DNA from: Chlamydiales bacterium | GTDB lineage: Bacteria; Chlamydiota; Chlamydiia; Chlamydiales; FEN-1388 | Reading direction: 5' to 3' | Assembly (NCBI GenBank): GCA_021372185.1 | Contig: JAJFUY010000119.1 | Location: 1 to 13,905, forward strand | DNA length: 13,905 nt | Shown here: in pieces, positions 5,652 through 12,425 of the stretch | Layout: every line of letters begins with the position of its first letter | Numbering within the stretch: the stretch's first letter is position 1 | Notes under the pieces: generated by a model | Told to the model about the DNA's origin: nothing | The model's input: only the letters and a program-made list of their open reading frames with translations | The model's database searches: none | Translations under genes and position numbers: made by a program

Positions 5652-7712
5652 ATGATAGAGGTACCAAATGATCCTGTGGTTCAAAAACCCGACTCGGCGC
5701 TACCGTCCACTCGCCCGCCAAAACATACTTGGCAAGGCAGGTCTGTTACGTTGCAACCACGCCAAGGACTGGGTCATGTGGCTAGGCGTGTCGCATCTTT
5801 TGTAAAGAATTCTTTGTCGTCACTTGGTCAAAGAATTGGAAATCGTGTAATTCCATCGCGAAGAGCAGGCGTTCAGCTTGAAAGGTTTTTTGAAACCTGC
5901 AAATTCCGCTATTGGAGCGAGGTGAATCCGGAAGCTCTAACCGAACTAGAACATATGACCAATCTACTTTTGAAAGTAGATGCAAACAAAGCGTTTTCAA
6001 AAATTGAGAATGTATTTGGAAAGCTTGTTCAACTAACACGCGGTCTCAATCAGTACGGAAGATCTGAGGAAGAGCGGGCTCGTAGCCAACCAATTAATGA
6101 TCAGGTAGTTAACGTCTATCTTGAGCTTGCTTCAAGCGATACTGCTTTCTCGTGGCAAAATAAAACTTTAGGGGGCTTCTTAGAGCAGCTTAGAGGCGAA
6201 AATGCGGCTTTTAGCCATGAAACGCATGAGCGAATAGATACATTTATACACAATCTTGCCACTAAAGAACAAGAAGTCTTTGACCGCTTTGAAGCCGCAG
6301 AGCAAATAGACTCAAAAAGCAGACTCCTTGTACTTCACACAGGCTTAATCACAAGAGAGGGCGAAGGGTCTTCTTTTAAAAGATATGTTCATCCCTCTAT
6401 TTTACTTGATATGGACCTAGATACATTTACCGAACTTCTAACAGACAGTTTTATTAGGGAAAGTCTTGATAGCGACGTTGGGGATTTAGTGCACTTTTGG
6501 GCACCTAAAGATATAAAAGAAAATCTCGATGATCCTCAAAATATAGCTCTCTATTGCAACCGAATGGTGAACATTTCCAAGCTTTATGAGTTATCAAAAT
6601 CGGTAGATGAGAACACTATTGCGTTCGTTAAATATACAATCTTTCAACTTGATACCCATATCCTTGAGCAACTTGATGTAAGTGGACTTTTTTCTGTTTT
6701 CAAAGATATCGTTACTGAAGCACTTTCATTTAGACACTCTGCTGAGCCAACTGAAGTGCATGTAAAGTACGTACTTGATCTCATGCACAAGGCTATACCC
6801 GATAAAGAAGGAGGTACTGCTGCTATTAGGAATTACCTTTTTGCAATCGGCCCCCAGAAAACGCGCGAAGTGGTCAAAGCGTTATTGGCAAATAAGTCAT
6901 ATAACGACAAAACTTTAGATCTTCAGCGGCTGATAGATGCGGTTAATGCCTCTCAGTATATAGCATACAATAACAACCACAACATCGTCATAACAGCCGC
7001 AGGGGTACAAAAGCTTATTGAGGGTCTCGTCGAGAAAGGCAAGTGCGCTCCAGGTGAAATCCAGCTACCTGGCTCGGTAGAAGCAGTAGGACCTGCACTT
7101 GATCGATTTCCTGAGCAAACAGCAAATTCCTGTCATCTAATTATCGGCTATGGAAGCATGAAATACGCATCGCACCTCACACCTATACATGTAAAACGAA
7201 ATGCTGACGGGACGTATGTATTTATCATTACAGATTCAACAGGTGTTGAGGGTTTTCATCAAGAATCACGCACTACGTATATCGATCTCACTAAAAAAGC
7301 CTTACAAAAGTGGTGTGAAGAAAGCGGCACAAAAGGCCAGATATATGCATTAAAGATAAAAAGGCAACACGATGCCACCAACTGCCCAGTCTTTACCATC
7401 CGTGACTGCATAGAGGCAAAGCGCCACCTAGATGAACTCGTACACCACGTTCAAAAAACCGCCGTTCACGTAGCTGATAATTACTACGAGTTTGAAGACC
7501 CATTGCCCTGGCTTATGAAAGGTACACAAAGTCTAAAGCAGCTCGAATCATATAAAGAAGCCCACCCTGAAACTGCGCAACTCACTGAAACAGTCGCAAA
7601 ACACACGCATGAAGAGCGCAACCTCTACGCCGCCGACCGCTTCGGCAAATACGCCATGCTCCTCATCATGGATATCCTTAGTCGCTCATTGAACCCTCCC
7701 GCATTAATTTAA
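5652..7712 (+). CDS. Candidate clan CE cysteine protease/acetyltransferase (Ulp1/YopJ-like), possible secreted effector
   Basis: A 686-aa protein I do not recognise as a whole. Residues 1-75 are Pro/Arg/Ser-rich and basic, and about 75-460 is mostly helical-looking with many Leu/Glu/Asp. The C-terminal part carries a clan CE-like active-site pattern: H508 opening a predicted strand (SHLTPIHVKR), D528 in IITDSTG, Q572 and C578 in RQHDATNCPVF. Gln six residues before the Cys is the oxyanion-hole spacing of Ulp1 and YopJ. The H-to-D distance (20) fits YopJ better than Ulp1. The usual Gly after Cys is Pro here. Clan CE members in intracellular bacteria cleave ubiquitin/SUMO or acetylate host kinases. 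Ribosome binding site GAGGAG lies ~9 bases before the ATG. There is no signal peptide, as expected for a type III substrate. The 3' end is C-rich (42 C, 21 G in 7591-7710). Enzyme class is inferred from four residues and local context. Confidence 0.6.
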   Translation: MIEVPNDPVVQKPDSALPSTRPPKHTWQGRSVTLQPRQGLGHVARRVASFVKNSLSSLGQRIGNRVIPSRRAGVQLERFFETCKFRYWSEVNPEALTELEHMTNLLLKVDANKAFSKIENVFGKLVQLTRGLNQYGRSEEERARSQPINDQVVNVYLELASSDTAFSWQNKTLGGFLEQLRGENAAFSHETHERIDTFIHNLATKEQEVFDRFEAAEQIDSKSRLLVLHTGLITREGEGSSFKRYVHPSILLDMDLDTFTELLTDSFIRESLDSDVGDLVHFWAPKDIKENLDDPQNIALYCNRMVNISKLYELSKSVDENTIAFVKYTIFQLDTHILEQLDVSGLFSVFKDIVTEALSFRHSAEPTEVHVKYVLDLMHKAIPDKEGGTAAIRNYLFAIGPQKTREVVKALLANKSYNDKTLDLQRLIDAVNASQYIAYNNNHNIVITAAGVQKLIEGLVEKGKCAPGEIQLPGSVEAVGPALDRFPEQTANSCHLIIGYGSMKYASHLTPIHVKRNADGTYVFIITDSTGVEGFHQESRTTYIDLTKKALQKWCEESGTKGQIYALKIKRQHDATNCPVFTIRDCIEAKRHLDELVHHVQKTAVHVADNYYEFEDPLPWLMKGTQSLKQLESYKEAHPETAQLTETVAKHTHEERNLYAADRFGKYAMLLIMDILSRSLNPPALI

Positions 7713-7805
7713 ATTTGTGACCAGAATTTATCTCTAAAGGGCGAAGTTTCTTTGCGCCTCTGCGACTTTTGTAGCTATCTTTAAAGTTGAAAACAATCTC
7801 ACACC

Positions 7806-7856
7806 ATCACAAAACAACCCTTAGAGCATATTTTCAGAATGGTTTGTGATTTTTTT
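7806..7856 (+). terminator. Probable intrinsic terminator of the 686-aa gene
   Basis: ATCACAAA (7806-7813) and TTTGTGAT (7843-7850) form an 8-bp stem, extendable by CC/GG across a bulge, and are followed at once by six more T's (a T7 run). It lies ~94 bases past the + gene stop, between convergent genes. The loop is long (29 bases), which lowers certainty. The - strand copy has no T-tail, so it would act in one direction. Confidence 0.5.
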
Positions 7857-7871
7857 AAAATACCTGATATG

Positions 7872-9236
7872 CTATTTATTGCGGCGAGTAGTCTTTTTTG
7901 GAGTAGCGGGTTTTTTTGCTAAAGGCGGCTTTAGAATTGTATCTAGCGTTTGGTTAAGGTTTTTTAGTACTGTGTCCGAGTTGATTGACTGTAGCTCCAT
8001 TTGCTTTTGCAAATATGGTATTTTTTCTTTAAGAGCGCTTGCAATTTGAACTTGTGGATCTTCGGTGCGTTTGCGCTTTTTTGGAGCAAGGCTCGCTATG
8101 TGCTTTGCAAGATCATCGTAGACTGCACATGTGCTATCAAGGGCGGCGTTTAAGTTGGTGACAACTTGCTGATCCATCTCGGCATGCTTATCAGCAAAAT
8201 AGTTGAGAGTACACTTACCAGTTACCATTCCTAGCCCTAAGGAGCCGGCGCATGCTAACATTTTGGTAATTACTGAAGCGTTGTTATATTCACTTGCCGC
8301 ATAGGGGATGGCTCCAACTATAACTGATGCAAGGCCCGTTCCTGACCATTTTTCTAGATCATGGCTTCGAGTCCTTACATTTTCTATGGCTATGTCAACG
8401 AACTCTTGTGCCTGTTGGGGAATGCAGAGCGAAGAAGTTGAGGCTTCTGGTACATTCAGTAACATTTCTAGGTTGTGTGCAGGGTTGTCGCTTAAGCTAA
8501 AAGCATAATTCTGAATTTTTTGGGCAGTTTTCTGAAACTTTTTTGTAATGAGAGCTATATCTTCGTTTGCAAGACCAACTTCTTGCATCCCTTTTTTTGC
8601 GATGTCGATATGGTGTGTAAGGTTTTTGCAAGAAGTTTTTAGTTTGTAAATGGCAGCTGGGCTCTCTTCTGCTTCAAGATACTCATTTTTTAGCACACTC
8701 GCCATTCCATTAAAGCTTTCTTGTAAATCCTTGAAAATGGTTTGGCGCAAGGTTTGATGTTTGTAGTTAATCTCTTTTTCTACGTTTACGTAATGACCAT
8801 ATGTACGTTCTTTTACAAAGTTAATGCCTAAAGAAAGAGCCACTTTTCCAATTGTCTGAATCTTGCCGACAAGAGAAAAATTAAAAGTTTTTTGTGTAAT
8901 ATAGTTGAGGGTCGTACCTAAAGCAACTGGAGCTAGTACCTTGCCCCAGTCATACGCTGTACGTGGCATTACATACCATATAGCTCCGGTTGCACATCCA
9001 ATAGACGCCCCAAAGGCTAAAGCTGCCGATCCATATTTCTTCACAGTATGTGTGCTATCAAGCCCTGTTTGCTGTATTTGATTAAAAATAACGAGCGCAC
9101 TCTCAGAAAGTGGCATCGTAGCTCTGGGTAAATCATTCGGCAGAGCTTTAAACTTTTCTAAATTTCCAACATGATCATACACAATAGCTGGGCCGCTTAA
9201 AACTGGATTACTAGAAACGAGATTAGACATGGGCAT
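7872..9236 (-). CDS. Hypothetical membrane protein with paired hydrophobic segments, NLS-like patch and basic tail; candidate effector
   Basis: No family recognised. Hydrophobic segments fall in two pairs, at about residues 68-90 and 98-113, then 299-316 and 322-345, each pair separated by a short loop. Between them is a long polar, helix-prone region (~145-295). Two closely spaced hydrophobic segments are the hallmark of chlamydial inclusion-membrane (Inc) proteins, and this protein has the pattern twice. After the second pair comes PKKRKR (385-390), which resembles a classical monopartite nuclear localisation signal, and the C terminus KKPATPKKTTRRNK (441-454) is strongly basic. The first ATG is only 1 base after GGAAG. 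The Met at codon 3 (9230) has ideal 7-base spacing from the same GGAAG and is the likelier start (452 aa). A good promoter lies upstream at 9274-9303. It is convergent with the 686-aa gene. Confidence 0.7.
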   Translation of the reverse strand: MPMSNLVSSNPVLSGPAIVYDHVGNLEKFKALPNDLPRATMPLSESALVIFNQIQQTGLDSTHTVKKYGSAALAFGASIGCATGAIWYVMPRTAYDWGKVLAPVALGTTLNYITQKTFNFSLVGKIQTIGKVALSLGINFVKERTYGHYVNVEKEINYKHQTLRQTIFKDLQESFNGMASVLKNEYLEAEESPAAIYKLKTSCKNLTHHIDIAKKGMQEVGLANEDIALITKKFQKTAQKIQNYAFSLSDNPAHNLEMLLNVPEASTSSLCIPQQAQEFVDIAIENVRTRSHDLEKWSGTGLASVIVGAIPYAASEYNNASVITKMLACAGSLGLGMVTGKCTLNYFADKHAEMDQQVVTNLNAALDSTCAVYDDLAKHIASLAPKKRKRTEDPQVQIASALKEKIPYLQKQMELQSINSDTVLKNLNQTLDTILKPPLAKKPATPKKTTRRNK

Positions 9237-9273
9237 GCTTCCAAAATATTATTATTTAATCTGCAAACCCATA

Positions 9274-9303
9274 ATTATAATGCAAAATTAAATTCATTAA
9301 CAA
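9274..9303 (-). promoter_or_regulatory. Sigma70/sigma66-type promoter for the 454-aa gene
   Basis: On the - strand TTGTTA (9298-9303) is followed after 18 bases by a perfect TATAAT (9274-9279), in an AT-rich stretch ~40 bases before the start codon. This is the best -35/-10 match I found in the window. Confidence 0.55.
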
Positions 9304-9390
9304 CTATTATGAAGCGAAGAGCTTTTCAACTGCTGTTCGAATTGATGATATGAGATTCGAGGATCACAGTGAACTTCGTAGATCGATTCC

Positions 9391-9693
9391 TTAAGCGGCC
9401 AGTTTTTGGCCAGTGGACATGGCGATTTCATGTATAGGGGAGGGGATTTTACTCCTGCTTCGCACAACAATATCGATTTTTTGTTCTCCGAAAACTGGTC
9501 CGATGAGCTTGCGCATATGAAGTTTTGCTGCAACTGTATCTTTTTCTAGATCTGTTTCTATGTACAGGTCGATGTCACCACCTTTTTTTGTATCATCTAC
9601 GCGTGATCCAAATAACCATACTTCGGCATTATTCCCAAAACAGATGTGAGTTGCATCAATAAGTGAGCTAATTTGCTGATTTGTAAGCCTCAT
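9391..9693 (-). CDS. MNT-type minimal nucleotidyltransferase antitoxin
   Basis: A 100-aa minimal nucleotidyltransferase. The family motif is present as GS (29-30), nine residues, then DID (40-42), with the third acidic residue in KIDIVV (D74), so the metal-binding set is complete. PIHEIA (86-91) near the C terminus is also typical of the family. In studied HEPN/MNT pairs the MNT enzyme adds AMP to a tyrosine of the HEPN toxin and so silences it. The start shares ATGA with the toxin stop (4-base overlap), giving toxin-first order with tight coupling. A 78-codon frame (9297-9533) overlaps its 3' half in another frame and is not credible. Confidence 0.85.
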   Translation of the reverse strand: MRLTNQQISSLIDATHICFGNNAEVWLFGSRVDDTKKGGDIDLYIETDLEKDTVAAKLHMRKLIGPVFGEQKIDIVVRSRSKIPSPIHEIAMSTGQKLAA

Positions 9694-10211
9694 TCTTCCT
9701 TCATATGTAAAACAAGAAAAGGAAATTGATTCATGGTGAAATCTAATTTTTTTTTCATGTACTCAATTACTCTGTCGAGAGTAACAACTAGTTGTAGAGT
9801 ATGTGTGTATGCTAGGTTGAGGATTTCTGCTTTTTCTTCTTCTGTTTCTGGATAGTCATGTGAAAAGAGATTTCGAATTTCTCTTAGTTCTTTCCATTCT
9901 TCGAAAGAACGTAAAATTTCTCTCTTCTCCATTTTGTTGAGAATATCCAAATTCGATCCTACGTTTTCCTCTTCAAGCATTAATATAGATCGAAATGTTT
10001 TATTGTCTAAGCTGTCTTGCACATCGCAATAACGTACTCTAAAAGCATCAAGTTTGTCTAAGTCATCAAGGTTTAATGTAGGTAAAATTTCAGCTTTAAG
10101 CGGGAATAATTTCGCAGTCCTGTTATACGACATCATGAGCAATTTAGCAGAGCGATACGCCTCGTTAAAATTTAAAAGAAATAGATTTGCAAGATTTTTA
10201 TCATAATCCAT
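9690..10211 (-). CDS. HEPN-domain toxin (predicted RNase) of a HEPN/MNT pair
   Basis: A 173-aa, largely helical protein. The HEPN active-site motif is clear: R113-NLFS-H118-D-Y120, i.e. RX4HXY, inside LREIRNLFSHDYPE. The R and H are the catalytic pair of HEPN RNases, and Y120 is the position that the MNT partner AMPylates in characterised systems. The earlier segment FRVRYCDVQDSLDNKTFRSIL (58-78) matches a subfamily that usually reads 'RfgrLQD.lGdKlfr.lL' and travels with an MNT gene. No strong Shine-Dalgarno precedes the ATG. Two copies of TGCTTAC spaced one helical turn apart lie just upstream. Target is unknown (some family members cut tRNA or mRNA). Confidence 0.83.
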   Translation of the reverse strand: MDYDKNLANLFLLNFNEAYRSAKLLMMSYNRTAKLFPLKAEILPTLNLDDLDKLDAFRVRYCDVQDSLDNKTFRSILMLEEENVGSNLDILNKMEKREILRSFEEWKELREIRNLFSHDYPETEEEKAEILNLAYTHTLQLVVTLDRVIEYMKKKLDFTMNQFPFLVLHMKEE

Positions 10212-10214
10212 AGG

Positions 10215-10232
10215 TGCTTACTCGTTGCTTAC
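10215..10232. promoter_or_regulatory. Tandem TGCTTAC repeats upstream of the HEPN/MNT operon
   Basis: TGCTTAC occurs at 10215-10221 and 10226-10232, exactly 11 bases apart, directly upstream of the toxin start, and once more at 10301-10307. One-turn spacing upstream of a toxin-antitoxin operon suggests an operator, but the binding protein is unknown. Confidence 0.35.
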
Positions 10233-10354
10233 ATAATTTTACTCTAATCGTTTTCGGATTTCTCTACAACCTGGAAGGGAAGGAAGTTTTCATGGATTCT
10301 TGCTTACGATTTTTTATAAAAATAAGGCCATTTTTCTTTTTTGTGCCAATAAGA

Positions 10355-10400
10355 CTTCAACGATAAAAACGAAAAAAATCATTTGTCTTTATCATTGAAG
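10355..10400. repeat. 13-bp inverted repeat CTTCAACGATAAA / TTTATCATTGAAG
   Basis: Arms at 10355-10367 and 10388-10400 pair over 13 positions with a single C/T difference (an A-C mismatch in the + strand RNA, a G-U wobble in the - strand RNA). The loop is 20 bases and A-rich. On the + strand it is followed by GTTTTAAGAGTTTT. It is about 120 bases upstream of the NlpC/P60 start, so it could be a terminator of an unseen short transcript, a leader structure or an operator. Confidence 0.5.
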
Positions 10401-10521
10401 GTTTTAAGAGTTTTGACTGTGCAAGATTTCGCTTTTTTGTAAAAGTTTGCACACACTTAAATATTGCAAGTTTTGCTAAACTTACTATTCATCTTATTGA
10501 TCTTCAGAAGGAATTATCATT

Positions 10522-11367
10522 ATGAGCCTATGTTTACTGTTTGCTGCCAGTTTATTTTATATCAATCAGCCGTCTGTTCCTATGCGTCAAGACCCTTCTG
10601 TCAAAGCCGATGTGGTGTCTAGTGCGTATTATGGGGAAAATGTGCATGTGGTAGATGAATTTGGTGACTGGGTGATGGTTCATACTGATGTTGATTCCTA
10701 TCCAGGTTGGGTGCCAAAAAATTCTGTATATAAGGCGGATCATAAGCTCTTTGTAAATACCCCTGTGGCGATGATTGCCCGGGCTAAAGCCTTAGTATAT
10801 GATAGGCAAGATACAGTTCTTGGGCCAATTGCGGCTTTGCCGTTTGAAAGCCGTGTTGAGGTAGTGGATGCGACACACCCTCGCTGGATTGCTGTAAGGG
10901 GAGTTGATGGCACGCGCGCCTATATTCAGCGAGGAGATCTTGATTTAGACTATAGGCTCTATACACTTGAAGAAACCATAGCACTTGCTCATCAATTTAT
11001 AGGCCTTCCATATACATGGGGAGGGCGTTCTAGCTTTGGGTATGACTGCTCGGGCTTTGTTCAGATGCTCTATCGCCAGATGGGTGTTTATCTCAGACGT
11101 GATAGCAAAGACCAAGCATCAGATGAAATGTTTGCTGCCGTTACTAAAGAAGAATTACAGCCTGGCGATCTTATTTTCTGGGGATTTGCTGAAGATGAAA
11201 TCAAACACGTTGGATTTTACTTAGGTAATGATGAATTTATTCACACATCCGTGCGAGAAAATATGCCATGGGTGCGAAAAAGCCTGTTGACAGACCCAGA
11301 ATGGCTGGGAGTAAGAGGTGGACAGTCCACCTATACCTATCGAACCTTTAGAAGTATTAAATCATGA
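10522..11367 (+). CDS. SH3b-NlpC/P60 peptidoglycan endopeptidase
   Basis: A 281-aa cell-wall hydrolase. Residues 1-~16 form a short hydrophobic export signal without the usual positive charges. Two bacterial SH3-like modules follow (~18-72 and ~78-142; the first contains GDWVMV and GWVPKNSVY), then an NlpC/P60 domain from ~150. The catalytic Cys is C176 in YDCSGFV, the His is H229 in KHVGFYLG, and the third residue is H241 in FIHTS. LPYTWGG (162-168) and LQPGDLIFW (212-220) are further family landmarks. Such enzymes typically cut the stem peptide between D-Glu and the diamino acid. In chlamydiae a hydrolase of this class would help remove the transient division-site peptidoglycan. The start follows AGAAGGAA by 8-9 bases. 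The TGA overlaps the next gene by 4 bases. Confidence 0.92.
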   Translation: MSLCLLFAASLFYINQPSVPMRQDPSVKADVVSSAYYGENVHVVDEFGDWVMVHTDVDSYPGWVPKNSVYKADHKLFVNTPVAMIARAKALVYDRQDTVLGPIAALPFESRVEVVDATHPRWIAVRGVDGTRAYIQRGDLDLDYRLYTLEETIALAHQFIGLPYTWGGRSSFGYDCSGFVQMLYRQMGVYLRRDSKDQASDEMFAAVTKEELQPGDLIFWGFAEDEIKHVGFYLGNDEFIHTSVRENMPWVRKSLLTDPEWLGVRGGQSTYTYRTFRSIKS

Positions 11368-12260
11368 TTGCATTATCAAACCAACATGTAGGCGCACTTT
11401 TTGCCATAAGCTCTGGGCTCTGTTATGGGCTTGTAGGGTTTTTTGGCGTGAGCTTTATTGAGGCTGGCTATTCAGTATCCGCCATGCTTTTTTGGCGGTT
11501 TTTTGTAGCCACTGTTTGTGTGGGGGTAATGTTATTGCCTCAGATCAAGCAGGTATTTACTTCCGGCAGCCACGCTGTAAAGGCCTTTTTATATGGCCTG
11601 CTCTTTTATGGTACCTCTACAACATTGTACTTTATGGCAAGCCAGTACATTGGCACGGGCCTTGCTATGGTAATTTTATTTACCTTCCCGGCTATGGTGA
11701 TGCTCATCAACATGGTAGTGTACAAGGCTACAATACGTAAAATGTATGTAGTAGCCTTTGGTCTTATGCTGCTTGGTATGGTGTTTTTGGTAAACCCTAA
11801 TAGCTTTTCATTTGATCTTTATGGAATAGGCTTGGGAGTGCTTTCAGCGGTTCTTTATGCCTGCTATATTGCAGCATCAAAGCACATCAATTTATCACCG
11901 CTTGTATCAACGCTCATGGTATCAGCGGGCTGCATGAGCACAAGCCTCATACATTCAATAACCGAAAATAGCTTCAGGGTGCCTCAAGAGCTAGAAAGCT
12001 GGCTTTGGATTATAGCTATGGGCACAATCTGCACGGCAATTCCCATCCTGCTGCTCTTACAAGGCTTTAAATACATAAGCTCAGAAAAAGCATCGATGCT
12101 CTCAGTGTTAGAGCCGGTATTTGTGGTGTTTTTTGGGATTTTATTACTGGGAGAAGAAGTATCGGCACAAGAGCTCTTGGGCGTGTTCATCATCCTCTCA
12201 GGAGCCATGATGACCTTATTCATAGAAAGCTCAGTTAAACAGGCAGATAAAACAATTTAA
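11364..12260 (+). CDS. EamA/DMT-family permease, ten-helix
   Basis: A 298-aa integral membrane protein with two EamA repeats, the first at ~10-144 and the second at ~152-286, about ten membrane helices in all. The second repeat begins DLYGIGLGVLSAVLYACYIA and ends with the typical LEPVFVVFFGILLLGE (249-264). Members of the drug/metabolite transporter superfamily carry small metabolites in or out. Substrate cannot be read from sequence; chlamydial DMT members include an S-adenosylmethionine transporter, but nothing here points to that. The ATG overlaps the stop of the NlpC/P60 gene (ATGA), so both are co-translated. Whether this means transport of muropeptide products is speculation. A large palindrome starts at the base after its TAA. 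Confidence 0.9.
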   Translation: MIALSNQHVGALFAISSGLCYGLVGFFGVSFIEAGYSVSAMLFWRFFVATVCVGVMLLPQIKQVFTSGSHAVKAFLYGLLFYGTSTTLYFMASQYIGTGLAMVILFTFPAMVMLINMVVYKATIRKMYVVAFGLMLLGMVFLVNPNSFSFDLYGIGLGVLSAVLYACYIAASKHINLSPLVSTLMVSAGCMSTSLIHSITENSFRVPQELESWLWIIAMGTICTAIPILLLLQGFKYISSEKASMLSVLEPVFVVFFGILLLGEEVSAQELLGVFIILSGAMMTLFIESSVKQADKTI

Positions 12261-12332
12261 CAGGATCTAGCAGGATCAATACAAAAAGAATTCCTATTCA
12301 TCCTTGTTTTTGTATTATCCTGCCAGATCCTG
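12261..12332. repeat. Large imperfect palindrome built of CAGGATC units
   Basis: The left arm 12261-12287 and the right arm 12307-12332 pair over 26 positions with one mismatch and one bulged C; the loop is 19 bases. Each arm contains two 10-base-spaced copies of CAGGAT(C), and a fifth copy (ATCCTG) sits at 12346-12351. The right arm ends in a tandem ATCCTGCCAG (12317-12326 and 12327-12336). It begins right after the permease stop. The T-run lies inside the stem rather than after it, so it is not a textbook terminator in the + direction. It looks more like a dispersed REP/MITE-type repeat that may also stop transcription or stabilise the mRNA end. Confidence 0.75.
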
Positions 12333-12415
12333 CCAGCGCAAGCGCATCCTGCTATGTGAATTCGTCAAGCATAAATAGCTTTCTCCGATTTTTCTAGTTC
12401 CATTTTTTGATTTGC
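12333..12415. other. Spacer between palindrome and IS
   Basis: Contains a GCGCAAGCGC mini-hairpin and the fifth CAGGAT unit next to the palindrome, then AT-rich DNA. No gene is seen. Confidence 0.4.
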
Positions 12416-12425
12416 TGTTCGCTTC
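12416..12425. repeat. 10-bp direct repeat, distal IS end
   Basis: TGTTCGCTTC, identical to and in the same orientation as 13848-13857. It may be the shared core plus flank of an IS110 insertion. Confidence 0.4.

Larger units (their letters stand above)
10212..10521. other. Divergent intergenic region, toxin operon / NlpC operon
   Basis: Holds the TGCTTAC repeats at the left and a long inverted repeat at 10355-10400. Upstream of the NlpC/P60 gene there are several weak promoter candidates: TTGACT at 10413-10418 with TTGTAA at 10437-10442 (18-base spacer), and TTGCAA at 10464-10469 with TATTCA at 10486-10491 (16-base spacer). I cannot choose between them. AGAAGGAA before 10522 serves as the ribosome binding site. 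Confidence 0.45.

Noticed and set aside
9297..9533. 78-codon - frame overlapping the MNT gene, as a possible third toxin-antitoxin component
   Set aside because: It lies mostly inside the MNT gene in another frame, and its sequence shows no domain.
12261..12332. Palindrome as a classical rho-independent terminator
   Set aside because: The T-run is inside the stem and no T-tail follows the second arm on the + strand; kept as a repeat.
12261..12353. CRISPR-like array from the repeated CAGGATC units
   Set aside because: Units are 7-10 bases, in both orientations and nested in a palindrome, with no regular spacers.
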